From positions 2,480,001-2,544,000 of the forward strand of contig NC_013169.1 in the NCBI RefSeq assembly GCF_000023925.1: 64,000 nucleotides of DNA, given 5' to 3'. The translations under genes were made by a program, and so were the position numbers. The DNA is from Kytococcus sedentarius DSM 20547 (GTDB lineage: Bacteria; Actinomycetota; Actinomycetes; Actinomycetales; Dermatophilaceae). The notes under the pieces were generated by a model that was not told the DNA's origin, searched no databases, and worked only from the letters and a program-made list of their open reading frames with translations. Within the stretch, counting starts at the first letter, position 1. The number at the start of each line of letters is the position of its first letter. This document shows positions 44,249 to 51,899 of the stretch, in pieces.

Positions 44249-44282
44249 AACGCCCCCCGACCCGGTGTGGTCGGAGGGCGTT
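44249..44282 (-). terminator. Terminator after bS22 gene
   Basis: A 14-base stem (44249-44262 with 44269-44282, one mismatch) and a six-base loop, five bases beyond the stop of the bS22 gene. No T-run. Confidence 0.6.
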
Positions 44283-44287
44283 GCAGC

Positions 44288-44386
44288 TCACTTCTTGTTG
44301 CGGCGCTGGTGGCGCGTCTTGCGCAGCAACTTGCGGTGCTTCTTCTTGCTCATCCGCTTGCGACGCTTCTTGATGACGGAACCCAT
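44288..44386 (-). CDS. Ribosomal protein bS22 / AURKAIP1-COX24 domain protein
   Basis: A 32-residue, extremely basic protein starting [19 protein letters not shown]. It matches the small protein found in actinobacterial 30S subunits (bS22 in mycobacteria), homologous to the mitochondrial AURKAIP1/COX24 domain; it binds near the decoding region. It is often missed by gene callers. AAGGA ten bases upstream of the ATG serves as the ribosome binding site, and a terminator follows closely, so it is monocistronic. Confidence 0.9.
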   Translation of the reverse strand: MGSVIKKRRKRMSKKKHRKLLRKTRHQRRNKK

Positions 44387-44562
44387 GCTTCACATCCTTT
44401 TCGGGGTGTACCTCGGCCCCTCTCGTGGATGGAGGCCTCACGACGGACAAAGAGTCCTGCTCTGCGCCACGGGCGTGGAGCACGGACTCGAAGACGGTGA
44501 TCACCAAGGATACACGCCGCCGGCGCGGGCAGTGTCCGGATGGGGCCACGTCCCCTCCCCGC

Positions 44563-45783
44563 TCAGTCGAACCAGGGGTCCAGCCCGTGGTGCGGGAAGG
44601 TCGCCTCCCGGGCCGCCATGACGGCCTGGTCGACGGCGGACTCCGGGTCGTAGCCCGTCTCCCAGCTGCGCCACCACGGCCAGTCGCCCCCGGCGTCGCC
44701 GAGGGTGGCCGGGAACTCCCCGGTGATCTCCTCCACCCGCGCCCGCCACCCATCGGGCGTGTCCAGCGAGAGGTCCAGCTCGTTGCCGGCCACGACGGCC
44801 AGCAGCGCGCTCCAGCTGCGCGGCACCACGTCGGTGATGGAGTACCCACCGCCGCCCAGCGCCAGCCACCGGCCCTCGGTGACCGACCCGGCGAGCTCCC
44901 GCATCGACCCCATCGCGGCGACCTGGGCCTCCACGGACAGCCCCAGGTGGGCCAGCGGGTCCTTGGCGTGGCCGTCGCACCCATGCTGGGTCACCAGCAC
45001 CGTCGGCTCGATGGCGTGCACCAGCGGCGGGACGATGGCGTGCACCGCGCGCAGCCAAGCCGCATCGCCCGTGCCCGGGGGCAGGGCCAGGTTCACCGCC
45101 GAGCCCACGGCGTCGGGCCCACCGACGTCCCCCGGGAAACCCGTCCCCGGGAACAGGACGCGCCCGGTCTCGTGCACCGAGACGGTCACCACCCGCGGGT
45201 CGTTCCAGAAGGCTGCCTCCACACCGTCCCCGTGGTGGACGTCCAGGTCCACGTAGACGATCTTCTCGGCCCCGCGGTCGAGCATCCGCTGGATGGCCAG
45301 GGCGCCATCGTTGTAGATGCAGAAGCCCGCCGCCCGCCCGGGCATGGCATGGTGCAAACCCCCGGCGATGTTCACCCCGCGCCGAGTCCGTCCGTCCATG
45401 ATCGCGTCGGCCAGCACCAGGCTGCCACCGGCCGCCAGCGCCGAGGCCTCGTGCATGTGGGCGAAGGCCGGGGAGTCCTCGTCGCCGATGCCCAGCGCCC
45501 CGTCCGCGGATGCGGGGTCGGCCGAGACCTGCCGCACGTGCTCGACGTACTCGGCGTGGTGGACGGTCTGCAGCTCCTCGTCGGTGGCCATCACCGGGGG
45601 CACCACGTGCAGCCCCTGGAGCACCCCGAGCTCCTCGGCCAGGTCGTGCGTGAACTGAAGCCGCAACGGGTTCATCGGGTGCAGGGGGCCGAAGTCATAC
45701 TTGACCAAGGCGGAGTCCCACACCATCCACCCCCGCTCGTCGGGGTGGTCCGCGGGATGTTGGGCCCGTTCGGCGTCGTCCAT
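44563..45783 (-). CDS. acuC: AcuC-family histone-deacetylase-like hydrolase
   Basis: A 406-residue zinc amidohydrolase of the histone deacetylase superfamily. The active site shows GGLHHAMPGRAAGFCIYND and VYVDLDVHHGDGVEAAFW, which supply the tandem His and two of the zinc ligands; LTQHGCDGH-like sequence (VTQHGCDGHAKDPL) supplies the third Asp. AcuC removes acetyl groups from acetyl-CoA synthetase and other Lys-acetylated proteins. No acs gene lies nearby. A TAGCGT box six bases before the ATG suggests a leaderless mRNA, diverging from trkA. Confidence 0.9.
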   Translation of the reverse strand: MDDAERAQHPADHPDERGWMVWDSALVKYDFGPLHPMNPLRLQFTHDLAEELGVLQGLHVVPPVMATDEELQTVHHAEYVEHVRQVSADPASADGALGIGDEDSPAFAHMHEASALAAGGSLVLADAIMDGRTRRGVNIAGGLHHAMPGRAAGFCIYNDGALAIQRMLDRGAEKIVYVDLDVHHGDGVEAAFWNDPRVVTVSVHETGRVLFPGTGFPGDVGGPDAVGSAVNLALPPGTGDAAWLRAVHAIVPPLVHAIEPTVLVTQHGCDGHAKDPLAHLGLSVEAQVAAMGSMRELAGSVTEGRWLALGGGGYSITDVVPRSWSALLAVVAGNELDLSLDTPDGWRARVEEITGEFPATLGDAGGDWPWWRSWETGYDPESAVDQAVMAAREATFPHHGLDPWFD

Positions 45784-45789
45784 GACGAC

Positions 45790-45795
45790 ACGCTA
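45790..45795 (-). promoter_or_regulatory. -10 box of leaderless acuC
   Basis: TAGCGT on the minus strand lies six bases before the acuC ATG. The trkA start is only 27 bases from that of acuC, so the promoters of the two divergent genes overlap the opposite coding ends. Confidence 0.5.
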
Positions 45796-45809
45796 CCGAG
45801 AGGAAGAGC

Positions 45810-46478
45810 ATGCAGCGTCACCGGCTCTACGACGAGGACACCCTCGTGATCGGGCTCGGCCGGTTCGGCACGGCGGTGGCCTCGGAGATGAAGTCCCTGG
45901 GCTACCGGGTGCACGCCATCGAGGAGAGGCCCCGGCTGGCCGAGCGGCACCACCGGCGGTTCGAGCACGTCCTGGCCTTGGACGCCACCGACCCAGAAGA
46001 GCTCGCGCAGGCCAAGCCGGAGATGTTCCGCATCGCGGTCGTGGCCATCGGGTCGTCGGTGGAGGCCTCCCTGCTCACGGCCGGCAACCTCGTGGACGCC
46101 GGGGTGCCCAGCATCTGGGCCAAGGCCGTCAGCGACGAGCACGCCCGCATCCTGGAGCGCATCGGGGTGCACCACGTCGTCTTCCCCGAGGCCGACAGCG
46201 GCCGGCGGGTGGCCCACCTGGTGAACGACACCCTGCGCGACTACATCGAGTTCGACGACGGGTACGCCATCGTGAAGATGACCCCGCCCACCGAGATGCT
46301 GGACAAGACCCTCACCGAGAGCCAGGTGCGCTCGCGCTACGGCGTCACCGTGGTGGGCGTGAAGGAACCCGGCGAGGACTTCCACCACGCCGTCCCCGGC
46401 ACGATGGTGGGCCGCCACCACTCCATCATCGTCAGCGGCCCGGTGACCGCCATCGAACGGCTGGCCTCCCGCCCCTGA
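45810..46478 (+). CDS. TrkA/KtrA-type potassium channel regulatory subunit
   Basis: A 222-residue cytoplasmic protein with a Rossmann RCK domain (VIGLGRFGTAVASEM, residues 13-27, then acidic Glu at the end of strand 2) and a TrkA-C domain (about 140-220). It gates a TrkH/KtrB potassium channel in response to nucleotides. No channel gene is adjacent, so the partner is elsewhere. GAGAGGAAGAGC before the ATG contains the ribosome binding site. Confidence 0.88.
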   Translation: MQRHRLYDEDTLVIGLGRFGTAVASEMKSLGYRVHAIEERPRLAERHHRRFEHVLALDATDPEELAQAKPEMFRIAVVAIGSSVEASLLTAGNLVDAGVPSIWAKAVSDEHARILERIGVHHVVFPEADSGRRVAHLVNDTLRDYIEFDDGYAIVKMTPPTEMLDKTLTESQVRSRYGVTVVGVKEPGEDFHHAVPGTMVGRHHSIIVSGPVTAIERLASRP

Positions 46479-46554
46479 GACGCAGCTGACCCGCACCGGC
46501 GGTGCCGCGTGCGGGTCAGGTGTGCTCGGGCTCGCGGCCCGGTGCGGTGGTGCG

Positions 46555-47133
46555 TCAGTCCGGAGCGTCCCCGGTGGACTCGGCGGCGTCCTCGTCCACG
46601 TCGTTCTGCAGCGCCAGCGGGGTCTCGTCGGTGTCCGAGCCCAGCGGGATCATGAACGCGGCCTCCACCTCCGGCTGCCCCTCGACCACCACGTCGCGGC
46701 GGCCCTCGGTGGGGCGGTAGCCGATGGAGCTGGCGAACGCGACGGCCCGCCCGTTGTCGGTGTTCACCCAGTAGGCGAGGTGGCTGTAGCCCGCGTTACG
46801 GCCCACCAGCTCGGCGTGCTCCATGAGCTGTCGCGCGACCCCCTCGCCACGCAGCGACGGGGTGACCCAGATGCCGTAGACCTCCCCCAGGTCGTCGTCG
46901 TCACGGGTGTCCTCGTCCCCCACGGACGCGAGCGCCACCCACTCGGACCCCCGCTGCGCCCCGATGCGGGTGGCGTGGCTCATGCGCTCCTGCCACTCCT
47001 CATCACTGTGCTGGGACTCCTCTTCGTAGGAGGCCACGAAGGCCTCGGGGTCCTCCTGCAGCGCACGGAGCCGGAGGGTCTTGAAGATCTCCCACTCGTC
47101 CGCCGCGAGCTCGCGCACTGTGATGTCAGTCAT
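46555..47133 (-). CDS. GNAT-family N-acetyltransferase
   Basis: A 192-residue GNAT protein. The acetyl-CoA pyrophosphate-binding motif A is VYGIWVTPSLRGEGVARQLMEHA (R-G-E-G-V-A), and the C-terminal GNAT core has NGRAVAFASSIGYRPT. An acidic tail of about 25 residues follows. Substrate unknown. The ATG at 47133 gives the expected length; it is followed on the same strand by a second GNAT gene upstream but is not clearly co-transcribed. Confidence 0.82.
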   Translation of the reverse strand: MTDITVRELAADEWEIFKTLRLRALQEDPEAFVASYEEESQHSDEEWQERMSHATRIGAQRGSEWVALASVGDEDTRDDDDLGEVYGIWVTPSLRGEGVARQLMEHAELVGRNAGYSHLAYWVNTDNGRAVAFASSIGYRPTEGRRDVVVEGQPEVEAAFMIPLGSDTDETPLALQNDVDEDAAESTGDAPD

Positions 47134-47161
47134 GGGCACATGTTCCCATGACCGCAGCCCC

Positions 47162-47725
47162 TCACCGCAAGTGGACCAGCATCGGCAGCTCCACCCGGGG
47201 GTCCGACGGGTCCTCCGGGTGGGCCGGGACGGCGGGCCCCTGCGCCGTGAAACCACAGCCCTCGTAGAGCCGTCGAGCCGCCGGGTTGTCCTCCATCACG
47301 TCGAGGCGCAGCGTGGGCTCACCGAGCTCCCGCGCCCGCTCCATCACCGCCTCGACGATGCGGCGGGACAGGCCCGCGCCCCGGTGCGCCGGGGCCACGT
47401 ACATGCTGATCAGCTCGGCGGGCAGGCCGTCCCCGGGCCGCATCAGCCGCGCCGCGCCCACCGGGAGGCCGTGCCGCACGGCGACCACCGTCTCGAGGAC
47501 CGGGCTGGCCACCTGGCCGCGCCACTCATCGAGGCTTCGGCCCTCGTGCTCGGCGAGGGTGCTGCCGAAGGCCTCGGGCGCGACGGTCAGCATCTCGAGC
47601 CGGATGTCGCGCCAGAGGGCCACGTCGCGGTCCGATGCGGGGTCCAGCCAGACCAGGGCGTCGAGCCGCGCGGCGGGGTCCTGCTGGCCCCCGGGGCACG
47701 TGGCCCCGGGGCCGTCAGTCGTCAT
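47162..47725 (-). CDS. GNAT-family N-acetyltransferase
   Basis: A 187-residue GNAT protein: motif A ISMYVAPAHRGAGLSRRIVEAV, motif B LRLDVMEDNPAARRLYEGCGF. Overlaps the 3' end of proC by 11 bases, so it is translated from the same message. Its function is unknown. It resembles acetyltransferases of small molecules or protein N-termini but cannot be assigned more closely. Confidence 0.82.
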   Translation of the reverse strand: MTTDGPGATCPGGQQDPAARLDALVWLDPASDRDVALWRDIRLEMLTVAPEAFGSTLAEHEGRSLDEWRGQVASPVLETVVAVRHGLPVGAARLMRPGDGLPAELISMYVAPAHRGAGLSRRIVEAVMERARELGEPTLRLDVMEDNPAARRLYEGCGFTAQGPAVPAHPEDPSDPRVELPMLVHLR

Positions 47726-48554
47726 CCACCACGCCGTCGGAGAGGTCCTTGCTGCGCCGGGCCGCGGCCTCCATGGCCGAGAGGAAGGCCGCTCGCACCT
47801 TGTGGTCCTCCAGCTGGCGCAGCGCGGCGACGGTGGTGCCCCCGGGGCTGGAGACCATCTCCCGCAGCACCGTCGGGTGCTCCCCGGTCTCGCGCACCAT
47901 CGTGGCGGCGCCGAAGAGGGTCTGCACCACCAGCTCGGTGGCCGTCGAGCGGGGCAGGCCGAGCAGCACGCCCGCCTCGATCATGGACTCGACCACGAAG
48001 AACAGGTACGCCGGGCCGGAGCCGGAGATGGCCGTGACCGCGTCCTGGTGCTTCTCGGCGATGGTGATGACCGAGCCGGTGGACTCCAGCACCGCCCGCG
48101 CGACCTCCACCTGGTCGTCGGTGCAGTGCTCGTCGGGCGAGAGGGCCGCCATGCCCTGCCCCACCTGGGCGGGGGTGTTGGGCATGGCGCGCACCACCGG
48201 GGTGCCTGCGGGCAGGCGGGCCTGCAGGAAGGCCAGCGGGATGCCGGCCGCCAGGGACATGACCACCACACCGGGGCGCAGGTGCTCACGCACCTGCCCC
48301 AGGGCGACGTCCATGTCCTGCGGCTTCACGGCCAGCACGACCACGTCGGACCCGGACACGGCCTCGGCCAACGGCGCGCAGGCCACGCCGAGGCCCTCGG
48401 CAGTGGTTGCCGCGCGTGCGGCGTCCCGGCCCACGAGCGTGATCCGCTCACCCGGGTGACCCGCGCGGACCAGACCCGCCGCGACGGTGCGCCCCATCAC
48501 GCCGCTACCGACCATCGTGATGCGGGTCAGCTCGTCCAGGCCCTGCCCGGGCAC
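47715..48554 (-). CDS. proC: Pyrroline-5-carboxylate reductase
   Basis: A 279-residue NAD(P)H enzyme performing the last step of proline synthesis. The Rossmann motif is ITMVGSGVMGRTVAAGL; the family signature near the C-terminus is TVLREMVSSPGGTTVAALRQLE, preceded by VTAISGSGPAYLFFVVESM. It begins one base after the proline dehydrogenase gene ends. The product is the substrate of the upstream enzyme, an unusual pairing of synthesis and breakdown in one transcript. Confidence 0.92.
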   Translation of the reverse strand: MPGQGLDELTRITMVGSGVMGRTVAAGLVRAGHPGERITLVGRDAARAATTAEGLGVACAPLAEAVSGSDVVVLAVKPQDMDVALGQVREHLRPGVVVMSLAAGIPLAFLQARLPAGTPVVRAMPNTPAQVGQGMAALSPDEHCTDDQVEVARAVLESTGSVITIAEKHQDAVTAISGSGPAYLFFVVESMIEAGVLLGLPRSTATELVVQTLFGAATMVRETGEHPTVLREMVSSPGGTTVAALRQLEDHKVRAAFLSAMEAAARRSKDLSDGVVDDD

Positions 48555-48555
48555 G

Positions 48556-49515
48556 TCAGCCCTTCGAGAGCAGCGAGCGGGCGAAGAACATGACGTTCGC
48601 CGGACGCTCGGCCAGGCGGCGCATGAAGTACCCGTACCAGTCCGGCCCGTTGGGGAGGTAGACCCGCACCTGGTAGCCCTCGTCGATGAGGCGGCCCTCC
48701 TCGTGGGGCCGGATGCCGTAGAGCATCTGGTACTCCCAGGAGTCCGTGGAGCGGCCCGCGGAGTCGGCCAGGAAGCCGGCGATGTCGATCATGTTCGGGT
48801 CGTGCGTGGCCATCATCGGGTAACCCTGACCGTTCATCAGGATCTTGGCGCACTCCACGTAGTTCAGGTCGACCTCGTGGTCGTCCTGGAAGGCCACGGA
48901 CTCGGGCTCGGCGTAGGCGCCCTTGCACAGGCGTACCCGGCTGCCCTCGCCGGACAGGTCGCGGCAGTCGGCCTGGGTGCGGTGGAGGTAGGCCTGCAGC
49001 ACCGCACCGGTGCCGGGGAAGTCTTGGCGCAGCTCGCGCAGGATGCCCAGCGTCGAGTCGGTAGTGGTGTGGTCCTCCATGTCGAGGCTGATCGTGGTGC
49101 CGGCGTTCGCCGCCGCCCGGGCGATCTCGCGGGCGTTCTCCAGGGCGACCTTCTCCCCGTCCTTGCCCACGAACTGGCCCAGCGCGCTCAGCTTCAGCGA
49201 GAACTCGACCGTGCCGTCGGTGCTCAGGCCGGCGTTGCTCATGTCCTTGATGTAGCGCAGGTAGGCGTCCTTGGTGGCCGTCGCCTGGGCGAGGTCGGTG
49301 ATGTCCTCCCCGAGGTGGTCGACGGTCACGGTGCGGCCCTGGGCCACCAGGTTCGCGCAGTCCCGCACCGCGTCGGCGAAGTCCTCACCGGGCACGTAGC
49401 GCGAGACCACCTTGTTGGTCACGGGCATCTTCACCATGGTGTCGCGGACGGCGGTCTGACGGCTCATGGCCAGGAACGCATCCCGCATCAGGGCGGACGG
49501 GTCGAGAACACTCAC
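48556..49515 (-). CDS. putB: Proline dehydrogenase
   Basis: A 319-residue FAD enzyme with the proline dehydrogenase barrel, oxidising proline to pyrroline-5-carboxylate and passing electrons to the quinone pool. Motifs: SLDMEDHTTTDSTL, LQAYLHRT, VRLCKGAYAEPES and the C-terminal YLPNGPDWYGYFMRRLAERPAN carrying the Arg pair that binds proline. It is a single-domain form, without the PutA dehydrogenase domain. GTG start overlapping the tetR stop by four bases. Confidence 0.92.
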   Translation of the reverse strand: MSVLDPSALMRDAFLAMSRQTAVRDTMVKMPVTNKVVSRYVPGEDFADAVRDCANLVAQGRTVTVDHLGEDITDLAQATATKDAYLRYIKDMSNAGLSTDGTVEFSLKLSALGQFVGKDGEKVALENAREIARAAANAGTTISLDMEDHTTTDSTLGILRELRQDFPGTGAVLQAYLHRTQADCRDLSGEGSRVRLCKGAYAEPESVAFQDDHEVDLNYVECAKILMNGQGYPMMATHDPNMIDIAGFLADSAGRSTDSWEYQMLYGIRPHEEGRLIDEGYQVRVYLPNGPDWYGYFMRRLAERPANVMFFARSLLSKG

Positions 49516-50153
49516 GACGGCAACTCTCTTTCGGTGGACGTGCCCCCATCATCCCCGATGGTGGGCAGCTCGCCGACCAGGAACCCCTGACAGGCCGGTC
49601 CGAGCAGGCGCGCCCGGTCCCGCACGGAGAGTCCGTCCAGCCGTGGGAGGCCCAGCACGCTGGTGCCGGCCATCATCCCCATCAGCAGCACCGCGGCCAG
49701 CTCGGTGCGCACCTCGTGGTGGTCCGGGCTGAGCTTCTCCACCACCGGCCGCAGGAAGCGCTCCACGATGAGGTGACGCAGGTACTCCTGCTCCTCCTGC
49801 TGCGAGGGCGCGGCCACGAAGGTGCCGGTCATGCGCACCGCGGTGTCGTGCCGCGACCAGAACCCCAGCACGAAGGCGATGAGCTCCTCACCGCAGGTCT
49901 CCGGCTGCAGGCCGTTGATGAAGGCGGCCAGCAGCTCGTCGTCGACCGTGGGTCGCATGGCGGCCACGAACAGGGCGCTCTTGCCGCCGTAGTAGTAGTT
50001 GACCAGGGCCGGGTCGACGCCCGCCTGCCGGGCGATCATCCGGACGGACACAGCGTCGTAGCCGTGGGTGGAGAAGAGCTCCAGGGCGGCGCCGAGGATG
50101 TCGGCCCGGGTGTCGCTCCCCGCAGGACGCGGGCCGCGGCGTGGTGCGTTCAC
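49512..50153 (-). CDS. TetR/AcrR-family transcriptional regulator
   Basis: A 213-residue regulator. Residues about 14-60 form the TetR helix-turn-helix (ILGAALELFSTHGYDAVSVRMIARQAGVDPALVNYYYGGKSALF, abbreviated from several segments). The rest is an all-helical ligand domain of the TetR_C (PsrA-like) type. GTG start. Its stop overlaps the proline dehydrogenase start, so it probably controls the proline dehydrogenase-proC-acetyltransferase operon it heads; the inducer is not known. Confidence 0.85.
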   Translation of the reverse strand: MNAPRRGPRPAGSDTRADILGAALELFSTHGYDAVSVRMIARQAGVDPALVNYYYGGKSALFVAAMRPTVDDELLAAFINGLQPETCGEELIAFVLGFWSRHDTAVRMTGTFVAAPSQQEEQEYLRHLIVERFLRPVVEKLSPDHHEVRTELAAVLLMGMMAGTSVLGLPRLDGLSVRDRARLLGPACQGFLVGELPTIGDDGGTSTERELPS

Positions 50154-50291
50154 TTCTGTCCTCCAGGACGGCGGTGCCGGACCCGATCAGGGTCCTTCCT
50201 GCATCGTGCCACGGACCGGTCCCCCCGGCACGACCTCGGCGGCGCCCGGCCCCCGGCCCCCCCGGCGCGGGGGCCCGGGCGCTGGTGGGCG

Positions 50292-50297
50292 GCTAGT
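50292..50297. repeat. Left 6-bp target duplication of IS481-type element
   Basis: GCTAGT, identical to 52882-52887, directly abuts the outer end of the left inverted repeat. Confidence 0.9.
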
Positions 50298-50320
50298 TGT
50301 ACTGACCGGAGACGTTGATC
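50298..50320. repeat. Left inverted repeat of IS481-type element
   Basis: Begins TGTACTGACCGGAG. It differs from the right end only at positions 13 and 14. Confidence 0.92.
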
Positions 50321-50333
50321 GACCCGATCGAGT

Positions 50334-51026
50334 TCAGTCCAAGGTGACGCTGGCGGCGGTGTCCGGTGGTGTGCCGATCTCGTCGACGGTGTGGCCCGAG
50401 CATGGATAGCGCGTGAGCGTAGCCTTGCGAATGCGGTCGAGAGAGAACCACCGCACAGCGCCGCGCAGTCGACACCAACCGATGAGGTACCAGCTACCAC
50501 GGGTGCCGGCGAACAGAATGGGCTCGACGTCACGACGGGTGTGCTCGCCAGCGGCGGAGACGAAGTGGATGCGCAGCACTCGTTGATCTGTCATGGCCTG
50601 TTCGCAGGTCGAGCGGACGGACCGAGAGGTGCTGGGGGGCGAGTCGACCCAGACACGCTGCGCGAGCTCGCTCACCTGCTCGCGAGTGTGCGGGTCGAGG
50701 ACATCCACGATCTTGCGGACGGCGGCTGCCGCGAGATCCGAGTACGGCGCATCGGGTGCGGCCTTGACCGCTGCCAGCAGTGCCAAGGCTTGAGCCGGTG
50801 ACAACGCGATCGGCGGCAGGGAGCCACCTTCTACGATCCCGTACCCGCCGCCTGGACCAGGGCGGGACCACAGCGGCACCCCGGAAGCTTCGAGTGCCGT
50901 CAGGTCTCGTTTGATGGTCCGGACAGACACCCCGAACTCACGGGCAAGTCCCCCAGCACTCCTCCCACGCTTCCCGCTGCGCCTGAGGGCCTCCGACAGC
51001 GCGTGGAGGCGTTCCGAACGCTTCAT
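50334..51026 (-). CDS. YafY-type WYL-domain transcriptional regulator (cargo)
   Basis: A 230-residue regulator. Residues 1-60 form a winged helix (GLAREFGVSVRTIKRDLTALEASGVPLWSR as recognisable segments) and residues about 140-215 a WYL domain (RDVEPILFAGTRGSWYLIGWCRLRGAVRWFSLDRI). WYL domains sense nucleic acids or small ligands. It lies inside the IS481-type element, 13 bases from the left repeat, and diverges from the hydrolase, so it probably controls that gene through the dyad at 51043. Such regulator-hydrolase pairs are common in actinobacteria, but I know of none established as IS cargo. Confidence 0.88.
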   Translation of the reverse strand: MKRSERLHALSEALRRSGKRGRSAGGLAREFGVSVRTIKRDLTALEASGVPLWSRPGPGGGYGIVEGGSLPPIALSPAQALALLAAVKAAPDAPYSDLAAAAVRKIVDVLDPHTREQVSELAQRVWVDSPPSTSRSVRSTCEQAMTDQRVLRIHFVSAAGEHTRRDVEPILFAGTRGSWYLIGWCRLRGAVRWFSLDRIRKATLTRYPCSGHTVDEIGTPPDTAASVTLD

Positions 51027-51042
51027 CAGGAAACCATCGCCA

Positions 51043-51059
51043 TATTCATGTCATAAATA
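51043..51059. promoter_or_regulatory. AT-rich dyad operator between regulator and hydrolase
   Basis: TATTCATG-T-CATAAATA is an imperfect palindrome (seven of eight positions pair). It is strikingly AT-rich and lies centrally between the divergent starts at 51026 and 51101. It is a likely binding site of the WYL regulator or a shared promoter. Confidence 0.55.
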
Positions 51060-51100
51060 GTGCCACTCCGTTGTCCAGGAGCCCTGCCAGCATCGAGCAC

Positions 51101-51829
51101 ATGACATCAAACGCAACGGACCAACCGCACGTGATCCTCGTTCCCGGCTACTGGCTAGGCGCCTGGGCCTGGGATGACGTGGTGCCCGCCCTGAAGGAGC
51201 AGGGGCTCGACGTCGAGGCCATCACTCCGTCGGGCCTCGACGAGCAGGATCCCAATCGGAAGAACACCACTCTGCAGGACCAGGTCGATGCCCTCCAGGC
51301 CCTTGTCGAACAGGCCGGCGGCGACGTCGTTCTCGTGGGGCATAGCGGCGCCAACGCCGCGGTGAGCACCGTCACGGACAGGACCCCCCAGTTGCTCCGC
51401 CGGGTCATCTGGGTCGATTCCGGGCCCATGCCAGACGGAGGAGCCTTCGCGCCGGAGCTCCCGCAGGACATCGAGGAGCTCCCGCTGCCCGACTTTGACA
51501 CGCTCGGTCAGCAGGCCAGCCTCGAAGGGCTCAGCGACGGTCAGCTCAAGACCTTCCGCGCCCGCGCTGTCCCCGAGCCTGCAGGTGTCGCCCGCGCCAC
51601 GGTCTCCTTGACCAATGATCGGCGCCACAGTGTGCCGACCACCCTGATCTGCTGCTCCCTGCCGTCCAACCAGGTCCTTGAGCTGGCCCAGGCACGACAC
51701 CCCATGTTCGCCGCCGTCAACGACCTGATCGACGTCCAGATCGTCGACCTGCCCACTGGTCACTGGCCGATGTGGAGCCGCTCCGAAGATCTGGCCAACG
51801 CGATCGCCGCCGCCGCTCTCGCCTCCTGA
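51101..51829 (+). CDS. Alpha/beta hydrolase (cargo)
   Basis: A 242-residue alpha/beta hydrolase of the esterase/MhpC type. HVILVPGYWLGAWAWDDVVP supplies the oxyanion region, GHSGAN (about residues 81-86) the nucleophilic Ser, and PTGHWPMW near the C-terminus the catalytic His. No signal peptide. The ATG at 51101 is chosen in a frame open to 51071. Related enzymes hydrolyse esters, lactones or small aromatic ring-cleavage products; the substrate cannot be told. A strong hairpin terminator follows. Confidence 0.87.
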   Translation: MTSNATDQPHVILVPGYWLGAWAWDDVVPALKEQGLDVEAITPSGLDEQDPNRKNTTLQDQVDALQALVEQAGGDVVLVGHSGANAAVSTVTDRTPQLLRRVIWVDSGPMPDGGAFAPELPQDIEELPLPDFDTLGQQASLEGLSDGQLKTFRARAVPEPAGVARATVSLTNDRRHSVPTTLICCSLPSNQVLELAQARHPMFAAVNDLIDVQIVDLPTGHWPMWSRSEDLANAIAAAALAS

Positions 51830-51842
51830 GTTCCTCGTCACC

Positions 51843-51881
51843 GATGAAGGGGGTCAGCCACTGCCGCTGACCCCCTTCATC
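51843..51881 (+). terminator. Hairpin terminator after cargo hydrolase
   Basis: A perfect 15-base stem (51843-51857 with 51867-51881, GATGAAGGGGGTCAG) and nine-base loop, 13 bases after the hydrolase stop and just before the transposase ATG. It insulates the transposase from cargo transcription. Confidence 0.8.
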
Positions 51882-51899
51882 CCGTTCCGAGAGCCCCCC

